From NCBI GenBank assembly GCA_964019335.1, contig OZ025665.1:310001-374000 (forward strand): 64,000 nt of DNA. The letters are read 5' to 3'. The notes beneath the pieces were generated by a model. That model worked only from the letters and a program-made list of their open reading frames with translations, ran no database searches and had not been told where the DNA came from. The DNA comes from Diplonema japonicum (taxonomy: Eukaryota; Euglenozoa; Diplonemea; Diplonemida; Diplonemidae). How positions within the stretch are numbered: the stretch's first letter is position 1; each line of letters begins with the position of its first letter. A program made the translations under genes and the position numbers. Positions 30,993 to 41,534 of this stretch are shown here, piece by piece.

Positions 30993-32645
30993 CAGTACCA
31001 CGAACTCGCCCATTTTTTAGCGGCTTGCCACAGAATGTAGGGTAACTCTTCAAGAAAGTCAGCATCGGTGTTGGAAAAAGAAATCAACAGGAACGATTGC
31101 ATGTAGTGTATACACTGTATTTTTTTTTTTTTTTTTTTACCCCTTCGAAATCCTAGAATAAAACACATACGTAGAAAACAACGGCCTGGGGCCAAGGGCG
31201 GGAGGTCAGAACTTTGCTCTTGCACAGGGGGCAGACATCCTCCTTGAGCAGCCACTGCTGAATGCAGCTCGAGCAGAAGAAGTGCTTGCAGGACAGCTGC
31301 CTTATTGCAGTATCGGGTGTGAACTCTACCAAACATATGCAACACTGCCCAGCACCCTTTGCGATATCCCCTGCTATCATTAACTTGCTGTTCACGTGTA
31401 TCCAGTCGAGGACCCGCTCAGTACGGCGCTCGTATCTCATAAGACACTGTGTTGTATTGTTGTTATTTACCCCACCCCCGCTTCCTCCGAGACATACGAT
31501 TAGCAGCTCCTTAGCCTGCTCTGCAGACGGTTTCTGGTCTCCTTGGCCTATCACCACGCTGGCAGTTGAGTCACCATTCGCCGCCTTTGTCAGCTCCGTT
31601 TTAATTTGTTGCAGTTCACCGGCGGTCTTCCCGTCAAACGCTGTTCGTGTTATCTGCTCCAACCTCATCAACTCCGGTGGGATCGACACGTGGTCATTCT
31701 GTGTATATCCATTTCCCCCCCCCTTCTCCCGGGTTTGCATACCCGTGCCACTGCTGGGAACCACTTCCCCAAGATGCTTGGCAACGCCGCGATTCTAAAT
31801 ATCAGCCAAAAATTCGACCCGAAAAACAGCATCGAATGGGCCGTGTTGTAAACGGTTCCATTGTTGAACCCCCCGCCCATGCCATGCCGCTTCAAGTATC
31901 TCCCCAGTACGCACCCAAGGGACAGCGACACGTTGGGGACAACAAGGTCGCCTACCAGGCGAAGCAAGGCTCCGAAAGAAGCCCAAGCAGCCCCGTGTGG
32001 GTGAAGGGTCGCACTTCTCAGCATATTAATCTTATTGAGTATGCGCCACTCCGTGAGAATCTGTAGTGTGGTTTGTGTTACCTTGAAGGGCATACTGCAG
32101 CAGCGGGCATTTCAGACCTCTTGGTGTGGATAAGCTCAGGGGAAAGATCCTCACCAGGTGAGGCCAGTAATCTAAGCAAGAGGTCAGGGAGGAGCTGGAT
32201 GGCACCGACCGTGGTAAGGGAACGGTACCTGGAAAAAAAAGAATTAGGGTTTTCTTTTGTCGTCATACATTTCTATTTCGCTGAGCCGCCTGCTTGCAAA
32301 GCAGAACCGCACTGCATCGTGGCCGTAAAAGAGGATGGTGAACAGGACACCCCCCAGCCATATGAGGGAATCCACAAGGACGTATCTGTTGCGGTGAAGA
32401 GAAAAGCCAAAGAGGACACACCTTGCAAAACTCCACGTAATGTCTCCTGTGTAAAACTGCGTTAAATACGATTTGAAGGCAACTGTTGCCCACAGCTGCG
32501 ACTGCAGCATCCCAGGGTAGTACCTGTCCGCGATCTGCAAGACATTCCGCACCATCACAAAATAGATGGCCCTGCTCGCTGTGTGCCATACGACGGTCTG
32601 CAAGATAGGGAACCTCCCACGTCCCCTGTCCAGTGTGGGCAGCAT
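30992..32645 (-). CDS. Multi-pass membrane RING E3 ubiquitin ligase
   Basis: Five exons: 32269-32645, 32096-32228, 31743-32060, 31171-31698 and 30992-31114; introns of 40, 35, 44 and 56 bases, all frame-consistent; 492 residues. The N-terminal half has hydrophobic segments (for example near residues 95-115 and around 225-245). The RING is C3HC4: CCICLVEF, then LSCKHFFCSSC, then CPLC. Order and length recall RNFT1/RNFT2-type ER ligases. The last exon adds about 40 residues after the RING. Such proteins transfer ubiquitin at the ER membrane; substrates are unknown. The four introns are among the shortest of the window, and the reading is disrupted if any is retained. Confidence 0.78.
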
Positions 32646-32788
32646 CTTCTGCGCCCCCCTGGTAGATGATCATGGGAATGGAGAAAAAGGGCAACGGAGA
32701 AAAAAAAAAAAAAAAATAGCACTGGCCCGTAAAAGTAAAATAAAACCTGATGGGAAAATTTTTAGTCGTTTTTTTTCGTATTTGATGT

Positions 32789-33484
32789 CTATTCCTTGGG
32801 GTTGTAGATGGTGACAACGTCGGGTTGGGGCTTGGTGGGGCCCTTGTTGCCAGTAGGGTCCCAGTCCAACATGATCTTAACCTTCAGACCCAGCACACCC
32901 TGACGCATGTACACGTGACGAGTGCAGGTGGAGACGAAGCTGCGGGGGACGTCACCAGAGCTCTTCATGTACCCGTCAGCGAATTTCATGGCCTTCGCCC
33001 TCTGACCCCTAACCTTACCGGCAACAATGAGTTCAACACCCTTTGCCTCAGACTCCATCACGAACTTAATAACACCGTAGCAAGCCCTACGGACAGGGAG
33101 CCCGCCTACAAGCTTGTAGCGCAGCGACTCGGCCTGTGCAATGGCGGAAAGACCCCTGTTGCTCACCCTCTCAGCGTACAGCTCAACGCCTCCCTCAGGG
33201 AAGCCGAACCTCTTCTGGACAACAGATGTCAGCTCACGAATGCGCCTGCCACCCTCACCCAGCACATCCTTTGAGCGGGTGGCCTTGATGATGACCTCAG
33301 TACGCTGGGGGGTCACGCGAACCTGTTTGTATTTTTTTTCTTCTTGCATTTTTTTTCCTCGTACCTCAACACCGGAGAAACCATCCTCAGCAAGCTCCCT
33401 GCGGAGGAATTCACTAAGCTCACAGTAGAACACACCGTCCGCAACGAACTTCCTCTTCCTTGACAGGTTCGCGGAAATGGCCAT
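32789..33484 (-). CDS. RPS3: Ribosomal protein uS3 (S3), cytosolic
   Basis: Exons 33365-33484 and 32789-33322; 217 residues. The sequence follows eukaryotic uS3 closely: N-terminal helix ([13 protein letters not shown]), KH domain with [13 protein letters not shown], then [11 protein letters not shown] and [15 protein letters not shown] 42-base intron (33323-33364; GTACGA...AACAG) is in frame and stop-free, so unspliced reading gives 14 extra residues in a place where uS3 has none (VE to VRVTP). That fixes the splice sites. ATG is 12 bases after CCCCTCAG and a T16 tract. The protein is part of the small subunit at the mRNA entry site. Slightly shorter C-terminus than human. Confidence 0.97.
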   Translation of the reverse strand: MAISANLSRKRKFVADGVFYCELSEFLRRELAEDGFSGVEVRGKKMQEEKKYKQVRVTPQRTEVIIKATRSKDVLGEGGRRIRELTSVVQKRFGFPEGGVELYAERVSNRGLSAIAQAESLRYKLVGGLPVRRACYGVIKFVMESEAKGVELIVAGKVRGQRAKAMKFADGYMKSSGDVPRSFVSTCTRHVYMRQGVLGLKVKIMLDWDPTGNKGPTKPQPDVVTIYNPKE

Positions 33485-33577
33485 CTTGTTTAATAACTGA
33501 GGGGTAGGTACACGTAAACAGAAAAATCGAAGACGATAAAAAAAAAAAAAAAAAGAGTACAAAAGCTGTCTAAAAAT

Positions 33578-35146
33578 CTAACATCTATTCCGGCGTTCCT
33601 GCAGCGCCACAATTGCAGGCACGTTCGGGTCAATACTGAGCTCTGCAGGCCATCTCCACTTTTGCTGTACGGGGTTCTTTTGATTTGCGGGCTGCGCCTT
33701 TAGCATGTTCTCCTTTTGCTGAAATCTGTTTAGACACAGCACAGGCACCGCCGAAAGCGGTTTCCTTTGGCTTCGCCTGTATCGCAGGACACTCTTGATC
33801 ACCGACACGCAAGCGGCAGTTGCAACAAGCTGGACACACTGCCAACGTAGCTTTTCCAGAATGCTGAACATCTCGCGGGAGAGCCACACCATTTTGTGCC
33901 CCACGGCGTGGCTGCACCTTGTGGCCTTAGTTGCTCCATGCAACATCCTCAAGACTTCATGGGAGTACCTGCCTACAAATTTCTTCTTCTCAATCCTGAC
34001 AGACAGCATGTCCCGAAGGTGGCACACAGTAGGCACAATGTGCAATGCAGAAGCATCTGCTTCAAGATGCTCACCTGTGAGACATCTCACATACTTCCAA
34101 GTGGCACCGTTCAGAGACTCCATCAAGGACCGCATCCCATGACTAGGCAGATGTAGTGTGTTCAGCACCGCGTTCGTCGACACCCATCTGGTGTGCTCTT
34201 CCTGCTCTTCGTTCTGGCTGACGTCAAGCTTACCATAGGCGGCGACATAAAGGGGGTCCTCGCCATGCAGCCCGTCTCGTCTTGCCTCCTCCAATTCTTT
34301 CATGAAAACAGAAAACAGGTACTGGTCTTCAAACACTTTCGAAGCTTTGCTGTGCACGTAGTTGGCATCAGGGGCAATGGCATGCGTGTCAATAAAGTGC
34401 ACTTCTTGCAGGACGCTTTCCCCCATTTCCACAGCTGTGTACCGGTTGAGGCGCACCACCACCCACTGCACCACTGTGTTGTATAGAATGCGCAGTGTCG
34501 ACGGCGTGATATCGACAGCCCCGGAGACGCCAAGGAATCGCCGTGCGCTCGGATTAAGCTTCTGGCTGTTGCTGGCAGAAAGGATGGCAGCTACACATGG
34601 CCAAAGGGCGTCCATCCTGTCTTCAAGAGGCACACCTGCTTGGGCTAGCAGCGCGTCTACGCGATGCGGCGTGCTGCTATGGTGCAGGGGGCGCATATCC
34701 GTGAGAACGTCAGGGAAGCAGGATACCACTGTAACTTTGCTACCTACAATTTCGCCAGCCGATATGTATAGAGTAGTGACGCACGTGGCGCTGGTCACGC
34801 CTTCGATGTTCGACGAGAAGTACTTGACAACCTCAAGTGCCGTCTCCAGCCTGCTTAGGACCCCTTCCTTGCAAACATTCCGCCCGATTACCTGTTTCAA
34901 GCACTCAGCAATGGCAGTCGTTTTCCCAGACTTTCTACTTCCTGATGCTATGATGCATGTCTTTTGATCACGCAGCACTTTCCCGTTCTTGTACATGTTT
35001 CCCACCAGTGTGTCAACCCCGCCACGTGCATGAGCATCGTTGCCTGTGTTAACCTTCACCAACAGCGACCCGATCCACGCGCAGACTGCCGCTGTAGTGG
35101 AGAGAAGCGTTATGACCTCTTCCGGAGCTGCTGCCAAGAGGTCCAT
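33578..35146 (-). CDS. Divergent, compact myosin-like protein
   Basis: Single exon, 522 residues; ATG three bases after CCCTACAG. The order of myosin head elements can be followed: P-loop GSRKSGKTT (69-77), a beta strand series with LYISAGEIVGSKVT (126-139), TPSTLRILYNTVVQW (214-228), switch II position FIDTHAI (251-257), relay-like QYLFSVFMKELEEARRDGL (275-293), MRSLMESLNGATWKYVRC (338-355), LSVRIEKKKF (381-390) and converter-like VGHKMVWLSREMFSILEKLR (415-434), then an IQ-like helix ending YRRSQRK. Typical heads have about 700 residues. Switch I (NxxSSR) and the switch II Gly are not conserved, so ATP-driven motility is doubtful, though the P-loop Lys-Thr is kept. Confidence 0.72.
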   Translation of the reverse strand: MDLLAAAPEEVITLLSTTAAVCAWIGSLLVKVNTGNDAHARGGVDTLVGNMYKNGKVLRDQKTCIIASGSRKSGKTTAIAECLKQVIGRNVCKEGVLSRLETALEVVKYFSSNIEGVTSATCVTTLYISAGEIVGSKVTVVSCFPDVLTDMRPLHHSSTPHRVDALLAQAGVPLEDRMDALWPCVAAILSASNSQKLNPSARRFLGVSGAVDITPSTLRILYNTVVQWVVVRLNRYTAVEMGESVLQEVHFIDTHAIAPDANYVHSKASKVFEDQYLFSVFMKELEEARRDGLHGEDPLYVAAYGKLDVSQNEEQEEHTRWVSTNAVLNTLHLPSHGMRSLMESLNGATWKYVRCLTGEHLEADASALHIVPTVCHLRDMLSVRIEKKKFVGRYSHEVLRMLHGATKATRCSHAVGHKMVWLSREMFSILEKLRWQCVQLVATAACVSVIKSVLRYRRSQRKPLSAVPVLCLNRFQQKENMLKAQPANQKNPVQQKWRWPAELSIDPNVPAIVALQERRNRC

Positions 35147-35233
35147 CGCCTGTAGGGTTGAGAATATGGCAAGGCTGGCAAAGAATAATTAAAAAAGAAA
35201 AACAATTCTCAGGTATGGAAAGAAATGAACACC

Positions 35234-35503
35234 TTAAGGCGGTGTGTTCCTGGGTGGTCCGTACTGGTAAGTTGTCGTGTCGCTATTGGCGGCAGACGTC
35301 ACGTTCCCCTTCGTACCGTGAACGGCCTTCGGGCACCCCCCAAGCTCGGCACCCATAAAGGTGCTCATTAGCCCCTTGGAGGCTGCAGGCCACTCCTGAC
35401 ACGTGTTATCCACTTTCGACACAACATGAAAACTGGCTTGCATTTTGCGTGTAACTGAATACATCGATTTGGTTGTACGACCGTATCCTGCACACCAAGA
35501 CAT
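35234..35503 (-). CDS. Small protein, 89 residues, unknown
   Basis: Single exon between the myosin-like gene and the TVP38-like gene. ATG is three bases after CACCTATCTCCTTCTTAG, an excellent acceptor-like site, which supports a real gene. The product is polar, with Ser, Thr, Lys and Gly, four Cys and a Pro/Gly/Tyr end; no membrane segment. No family recognised. Confidence 0.5.
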   Translation of the reverse strand: MSWCAGYGRTTKSMYSVTRKMQASFHVVSKVDNTCQEWPAASKGLMSTFMGAELGGCPKAVHGTKGNVTSAANSDTTTYQYGPPRNTPP

Positions 35504-35695
35504 GCACTAAGAAGGAGATAGGTGCTCATAGGCTTTAAAAGAAAACAAAGACCGGTATCATCCCTCTTTCTTTAAAGGTGCGGAGCATGATGGACACTGG
35601 CAAGATGGGAGGTGGGGAGGGGGAAACGGTTAGTACTAGAGTAGAGGGGGGGTTTTTTTTTTCATCAAGAAAAGGCTAAAAAAAAGAAATTCTAT

Positions 35696-36487
35696 TCACA
35701 AGGTTTTCTTCTGCATAATATCACATTCAGGAAGGACAGGGTTGGGGTCGGTAGTTCTGTTGGGAGAGGTGCTGGCCTCCCTCCTAAAAGGTTCATCTTT
35801 CGAGGAATCGCTCGGCTTAAGGCGTTTGAGAAGCACAGGGAGAAGGACGAAGATACCGAGAACAAGCAAGCCGGCCCATTCCTTCTTACCAATTGGTGAT
35901 GTCGCACCCGAGGCAATGACATGTCGTAGCATGGCACCTGCATGAACTGCGATAAAGGTCTGGGGTGCAATGCCGATCACAGTGGCCAAGGTTAGAGGGA
36001 GCGCTGCGACACCTACATGGGGAGAGACAACATTAATAAACCAGTTGGGTAGCACAGGCGACACACGGAGAAACACGAGGAACATGAACTTATCAAATGC
36101 ATCATTCTCGGCAACCTGTTTTCTGAACCACGTGACCTTCTCGTTCATGCCCGTTGCTGTCACGATCCGCATAATAAGCTGGCCGCCCCACTTATTCGAT
36201 ATGGTGTAGGCCACCATGGCTCCTACTGTGCCTGCTGTGACACCCACAGCCATGCCTTCCTTGTAACCAAACACACACCCCATTACTACGTTTAAAAATA
36301 TCGACCCTGGTATGTTGAAGGACTGCAGGATGATAAACACGCACAGCACGCACACTAAGCACTGCCAGTAGTTCGCTTCCGCAAAATAGCCCAGTTTTTC
36401 AGCCACGTCGCCCGCCTGCACGAGGTCGCGAGGCAGGTACAACTGGGGTAGAAGCTCTTCAAAAGTAATAGGTGCCGAGGTCTCCAT
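35696..36487 (-). CDS. TVP38/TMEM41-family (VTT domain) membrane protein
   Basis: Single exon, 263 residues. Hydrophobic segments alternate from about residue 45 to 225. The VTT signature is present: IPGSIFLNVVMGCVFGYKEG, later FLVFLRVSPVLPNWFINVVS and TFIAVHAGAMLRH, with the conserved Arg-x-x-Pro and Asn. TMEM41B and VMP1 relatives are ER phospholipid scramblases needed for lipid mobilisation and autophagy. The C-terminus is a polar tail rich in Ser and Pro. Length matches the family. Confidence 0.85.
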   Translation of the reverse strand: METSAPITFEELLPQLYLPRDLVQAGDVAEKLGYFAEANYWQCLVCVLCVFIILQSFNIPGSIFLNVVMGCVFGYKEGMAVGVTAGTVGAMVAYTISNKWGGQLIMRIVTATGMNEKVTWFRKQVAENDAFDKFMFLVFLRVSPVLPNWFINVVSPHVGVAALPLTLATVIGIAPQTFIAVHAGAMLRHVIASGATSPIGKKEWAGLLVLGIFVLLPVLLKRLKPSDSSKDEPFRREASTSPNRTTDPNPVLPECDIMQKKTL

Positions 36488-36619
36488 CTTCTATTCTTAA
36501 CGGTTACCTGTACAATCTCTTTCCCCACCCGATCCCCCCCCCCCCCCCCCCCCCCGTTTGCGTGGTAACACATAAAGGAAGTCGAACTTTTTATTAACAT
36601 AATGCGTACATGAGGGTGT

Positions 36620-38065
36620 CTAGGACAGACCCGGGACGCCGTTCTGTTTGAGATATTCTTCATAAGCAGCGACAACGTCGTCGTGCTGTTGTTGAGGGTT
36701 TGGCGGTAAAACAAAAAAAAAAAAAGAAAGGGATAATGTGTGCATACCTGTTGAGTTGTAAGGGAGAGCTGTTGTTGGAGCTCCTCGATAACGGAGTTCT
36801 TGGACTCAAGCATGTCTTCAAGCTTTCGTTCGACTTGCTGTGTTGTCGGTTTTTCTTCTTCTTCTTCTTTTTTTTGTTCCAGCCCATACCTGGTACTCTT
36901 GTTCGCCGCCTGTTGTGACAGCCGCTTTCAATACTTCACCCAGCTGTGCGTCCTTCTTCTCCAGCTGTGCTGTGAGCACCTCAACGTTCTTTTGCAGAAC
37001 GACACCTTTAAACACAGCCTTCTGTTGAATCTCATTCATCATCTGCTGGTACTTCTTGAAGATCAGCTCCTTCTCTTCTTGTAGTTTGTTGTACCTTTGG
37101 TCCAGCACCTCGTGCTCCCAAGACAGCGTCTTAAGCTTCTGTTCCAACCCCAAGAGGGACTGTTTCGCGGTGCGCAGCGCTGTTTTGTCGTTCTCGTAAT
37201 CCTGCAGTTCGTGGCGCAGGAGGTTGACCTCCTTCAATGCCTTTGCTAAGGGTTCCGTCAGCCGTTTGTTTTCCTGAGCGATTTCGAACATAACCTTCTC
37301 TTGATACGCCTCGCTCTTCTTCATTTGATTCACCGTCTCCTTCAAAGCCTTGATGTTCTCCAAGTTGTTGCTGGTGATATCGTTGTAGTAGTCCCTGATG
37401 TCTTGGAACGCCCTGTCGTGCTGCGACATGAGATCTTTCACGTGTTCTGTTTTCCTTTTCTCGATGTCGTCGATCTCCATTTTGCGCCGCATTTCCATCT
37501 CTTCCCGCACGTTCTTGATTTTCTTTTCGTACTTGGCTTGGATCTCCTTCATCTGCCGCTCGTACGCTTGATTCAGTATCGTCAGTTCTTTGAACGTGTT
37601 TAGCTTCATGCGATGCACTTGGTCTTTGTGCTCCAGTTCCTGCGCCTTCTTTTCCTTCAGCGAGTGCCGTCTGTCCTTTTTATGGTCGCCTTCCTTCTGC
37701 AGGTGTTCTTCCAACTTGTTTTTTAGCGCCCGCTCGGCTTCTGTTTTCAACTGAGCCACCTGCACCTTGTTCTCGTAAAGCAGATGCCGCACCTTCTGCT
37801 TGTACACCTTCATCTCGACCTGGTGTCTTTCGCGCATTTCTTCTCTTTCTCTTTCCTTGTTCCTCAGTGCCGCCTTCACCGAATCCAGCTCGCGCTTCGA
37901 GATCTCCCAAAACCCGTTAATTTTTGCCCCTTCCAATTGGAAGTAGTTCCGTATCTGTCGTGCCTTCAGCAGTGCATCCCATGCAAGCCTCATGTCAAGC
38001 AGCGCCCCGCCGCTTGGCGCCACCTCCTCGCCCTTTGCTTTCCCACCTTTTTTCCCCTTCGGCAT
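36620..38065 (-). CDS. DRC4: Dynein regulatory complex subunit 4 (DRC4/GAS8)
   Basis: Three exons: 36890-38065, 36748-36837 and 36620-36685; introns of 52 and 62 bases; 443 residues (human about 478). Nearly all is coiled coil. Diagnostic blocks are visible: a Lys/Gly-rich start (MPKGKKGGKAKGEE), FWEISKRELDSVKAALR, VRHLLYENKVQVAQLK, DYYNDITSNNLENIKALK and LSWEHEVLDQRY. The short last exon restores the family C-terminus (VVAAYEEYLKQNGVPGLS). DRC4 is a core of the nexin-dynein regulatory complex that links axonemal doublets and coordinates dyneins, so the organism has a motile flagellum. The gene starts 34 bases after the JMJD4 stop. Confidence 0.94.
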
Positions 38066-38099
38066 CTTGTGTCCTGTGATGTTGGATAAGTGGGATATG
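38066..38099 (-). promoter_or_regulatory. 34-base intercistronic region with acceptor-like site
   Basis: Between the TAG of the JMJD4 gene and the ATG of DRC4 only 34 bases remain. They include CCACTTATCCAACATCACAG followed by eight bases and ATG, leaving no room for a normal terminator plus promoter. This fits RNA processing of a shared transcript. Confidence 0.6.
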
Positions 38100-39215
38100 C
38101 TAGCGTGGCAAACAAAGGCATTCCAACAAGTCATGCAGTCCTTCCTGTCCCCATGGAAGGCCTGCCAGTATCTTGCAACACTGGGCAACGACCTCCTTGT
38201 CGGTGATGAGCGATGCCGTGTGGCGGAGGAGGTCGGTCCAGATGGCCATGTTCCAGTTAGAGGCGTTGTGCAGCAGCCACTCGCAGTGCCCGATGTAACC
38301 GCCGTCGGGGTGCTGCTCTTCGAGGAGGTCCTTGACATCCTGCAGCTGGCTGTGCAGGTAGAGCACCTCTGTGCGGAGTAGGTTCGTCATCTTGGGTAGG
38401 TTATGTACTGTGCACCAGTTGTGGTTGATAGAAAAGCAAGACTCCAGGTTCCACACCTGGTGGCCCCATCCGGAGGGCACGAAGACGAGGTCGCTGCTGT
38501 GCTGTGTAAACATCATAACCTGGACATCGTGGCCTTCGAAGGGCAGGTGGGCTATGTGGTAACCGTCCTTCTCCTTGCGGGGGATGTCCGCAAGGTTCTG
38601 GCGATGCTGCTTCATCCAATGCATGGGGGGCTCCCTCCCGAGCTTGGGCATCTCATCAGGGTGCACGAACCACCATTCCTTGACACCATGTATGTTGAGG
38701 GACCAGCTGAAAGAGTTAAAAACGTCAACGTGAAACGGAGTGTAGGAACCCTTGCTGCCGATGTACACGAAGCGGTAGTCGCTCCCATCGCCGAAGGCAC
38801 GTGAGGGGGTCGTGTTGTGCCGACAGTAGCTGTTCAAGTAGTCGGTGCCTAGGAAGGTAGGCACGGTGTAGAACTTTTTTTCACCTAACAGCTCTTGAAG
38901 GTGCCAGTCTTTAAGATACAGTGGGACGTCACGCGGTGTCTCAAAAGCGTCGAGAAACTCTTCCACCGACATGGTCACAGCGGTCTCCTCTTCCTTCTCC
39001 TCGTTGCATTGCATCACTTGCGCCATCGTGCCTTTCGGTAGACTTATAAACTCTTTGAACGCATTTTTATCGAATACATTGTCTTGCGACCATTGTGCTG
39101 CCACCCATTCCTCGTCGTGGCTCACTCCTTTGACGAGGCCGATGTAGTTACGCTTTAGGCATTTCTCGCTGAATTCTTCATAGGTTAGCCCAGAAGATGC
39201 TTCCCATACTTGCAT
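38100..39215 (-). CDS. JMJD4: JmjC-domain oxygenase, JMJD4 type
   Basis: Single exon, 371 residues. The JmjC core shows FVYIGSKGSYTPFHVDVF with the Fe(II)-binding His-x-Asp, and VPSGWGHQVWNLESCFSINHNW with the distal His. Block order, length and the HQVxNL.SINHNW signature match JMJD4, which hydroxylates a lysine of release factor eRF1 in animals and so affects translation termination. ATG lies four bases after CCCCATAG, itself preceded by a C-rich/T16 tract. No signal or membrane segment. Confidence 0.9.
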   Translation of the reverse strand: MQVWEASSGLTYEEFSEKCLKRNYIGLVKGVSHDEEWVAAQWSQDNVFDKNAFKEFISLPKGTMAQVMQCNEEKEEETAVTMSVEEFLDAFETPRDVPLYLKDWHLQELLGEKKFYTVPTFLGTDYLNSYCRHNTTPSRAFGDGSDYRFVYIGSKGSYTPFHVDVFNSFSWSLNIHGVKEWWFVHPDEMPKLGREPPMHWMKQHRQNLADIPRKEKDGYHIAHLPFEGHDVQVMMFTQHSSDLVFVPSGWGHQVWNLESCFSINHNWCTVHNLPKMTNLLRTEVLYLHSQLQDVKDLLEEQHPDGGYIGHCEWLLHNASNWNMAIWTDLLRHTASLITDKEVVAQCCKILAGLPWGQEGLHDLLECLCLPR

Positions 39216-39317
39216 GGTACTATGGGGAGTTTGGAGAGAGAAAGGTAAAGGGAGAAAGGGGGGGGGGGGAAGCATGTGTAAAAAAAAAAAAAAAAATCGT
39301 TTTCTATTTCTTGTAAC

Positions 39318-39479
39318 TTAGAACCATTTTCGTTTCGCTGCGCCTTTTCCAGCACACTCGTCGTATTTGTCGCTCCATAAACAGTGGAATTTGCTCCCTA
39401 AGCACGCATTTTTCGCCCTGAAACTGTCACACGGGTTCGAGGATTTGTCGGCTGCAAGTAGATCACCATTGTTAGGCAT
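39318..39479 (-). CDS. Small Cys-rich protein, 53 residues
   Basis: ATG at 39479 follows CTTTCTCCACACCCATCAAG by two bases. The product has four Cys spaced x8, x6, x8 with CLW in the middle and a basic end; this could be two disulfides or a metal site. Spaced Cys pairs with small size recall twin-Cys proteins of the mitochondrial intermembrane space, but the spacing is not the CX9C standard. Longer upstream reading is poly-T translation and is rejected. Confidence 0.45.
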   Translation of the reverse strand: MPNNGDLLAADKSSNPCDSFRAKNACLGSKFHCLWSDKYDECAGKGAAKRKWF

Positions 39480-40099
39480 TCCTTGATGGGTGTGGAGAAA
39501 GCGTATGTGGGAGAGGAATAGTAATGAAAGAAAAGAGGCACAAGTCGAGGGAAAATAAAAAAAAAAAGGGACCCATGAAAGGAGGGGAGGGGGAGAAGAA
39601 AATAAGGAGTAGAAACAAAGTAACGAAAGGGGGGAGGAGAAGAAAAAAAATATCACTATGATGAGGAGAAATGCTTGGAAAACCTACCAAAAAAAAAATA
39701 AATAAATAAAAGAAATGCGTGAGTCCGGCGTATGCCTTCGTCGATGTGTTTTCGGGAAAAAAAAAAAAAAAAAAAAAGGGAAGAAGAAAAAAGTGCGAGC
39801 GGTTCAAGATCACCCACCGAAAATATCTTTTTTTAAAAAAAAGTTCGGTTTGTTGTTTGTGCAAATGGGAAATAAAAAAAAAAAGAAAAAAAAAGAAAAA
39901 AAAAGAAAAAAAAAGAAACCCGCCTTGTGGCAATTACACGTAATTTCAACCTTTTACGCTGAGCTGGAGTGCTGCCCCGGTTACCACAGGTGCACATTTG
40001 TGCGATTTCCTTTTTTCAAAAATTGAAAATGTTTTTTTTTTTTTTTGTAGCGTTAGTTTTTTTTTTTTTTTTTTTTTTTTTTATTAGGTTGTTATTAGG

Positions 40100-40270
40100 T
40101 TTTTGATACTCGAGCTTTGGTGTCCCTGGGCGGAGCTCTTTTGATTTGGGTTAAGCACTATTTCTCTTTCCCTCATCAAACCGATAAAGCCCTACTCCAG
40201 TAGCCCCTCTTCCCTCATAAGCGGTCCCAGAAGGGACAGGCATCGCCGAGGAGAGCCCGTTACAGCTTAT
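40100..40270. ncRNA. Candidate structured RNA in GC island (strand unknown)
   Basis: About 170 bases of mixed composition inside a homopolymer-rich spacer. It contains a perfect hairpin GTCCC-AGAA-GGGAC (40224-40237) and a palindromic stem CTACT-CC-AGTAG (40192-40203), with flanking GC segments that could pair. No reading frame spans it. I could not match it to U1, U2, U4, U5, U6, SRP, 7SK or RNase P landmarks. Confidence 0.3.
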
Positions 40271-41126
40271 GCAGGGAAGGGGGGAGGGGGTGAATAGAAA
40301 AATAAAACTGAAGGGAAGGGGGGTCTTTTTTTTTTTTTTTTCCTTTTTTTGTGGAGCACGACATCACCTCTATGTATATAGAACCCTAAAAACGGGAACT
40401 GGGCTAGTGAGGCGGGTGGGGCGAAGCAAGAAAACTCATTTTTTTAATAAAAAAATAGAATGAGGGTATTAAAAAAAAAAAATGTTTAGAGGACATGTTT
40501 AAGCGGTTACATTTTAAAAAAAAGGGGGCGAGAGAGAGAGGAAAGATGAAGAGAAAGAAAGAAAGAAAAAGCAATGGAACGAGATGCAGGCATGTTACTC
40601 TGTTCAGCGCTGCACGCTGCAGCCGCAAACTTGGTCTATAACCCCATAACAAAATTATATTTCAGTTCGTAGAAAAAAAAAAGAAGAAGAAAAGAAAAAA
40701 AAAACTCAGTTCCACTTTCTTTCTCTTCATTTCCCACCCTCCCTCTTTTATTTTTTTTATTTTTTCCCATCACGCGTTCCCCTATCTGGTTCGTTTCTGT
40801 TCTAGCTACAAATCACGTTGCTATCCATACACAGTTTCTACGAGGGAAGAAGAAGAAGAAGAGAAAAAAAAAAAAAAAAACTTCTACGTTCTTCGTCATT
40901 TCTTTCACTGTTTTTGTTTTGCCTCCTTCTGCATGGGGGGAAATGTACCCAACCCCTTTAAAAAAAATTCTTTTTTCTTTCTCTGGGATTGTTTCGACTT
41001 CACTACTTCTGACAAGTGCTTTACTTGACGACAGGTAAAATGAGAAATTAAAAAAAAAAAAAAAAAAAAAAAAAGAACGAGAAAAAAAAATCACTATGAT
41101 AGGTTATGAAGTGAAACCGCCCACAG

Positions 41127-41174
<48 letters not shown>

Positions 41175-41503
41175 GAAACGAACCATTTTTAACGAGCCAT
41201 TTCTCTTTTGTCGGCTAATTGTATTCTTTTTTTTTTTTTTTTTTTTTTGCATTCTCTTAAGTCCCCTCTTAACTAAACGGGTCCCCCCCCACTTTTTTTC
41301 GACATTCTTCAGGAAATAAATAGTAAAAAAAAAAGAGATATGTGTGTGGGAAAAAAAAAAAAAAAAACATTTTTTTTAAAAAGAAGAGTCGGCAATTGTT
41401 GTTTGTACAATCCGAGAAAAAAAAAAGAAAAAGAAAAAGAATGTGCATATTCTGCTTTTGTTTTCTTTTTTTTTTTTAACCTTACTGATCGGAGAACAAA
41501 TGA

Positions 41504-41534
<31 letters not shown>

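Noticed and set aside
33323-33364. Lineage-specific 14-residue insertion in uS3
   Set aside because: The segment has GT...AG ends and intron-like composition and interrupts a strand that is invariant in the family; an intron explains it better.
40224-40237. U6-like 5' hairpin (GTCCC...GGGAC)
   Set aside because: No ACAGAGA box or following conserved U6 region on either strand.
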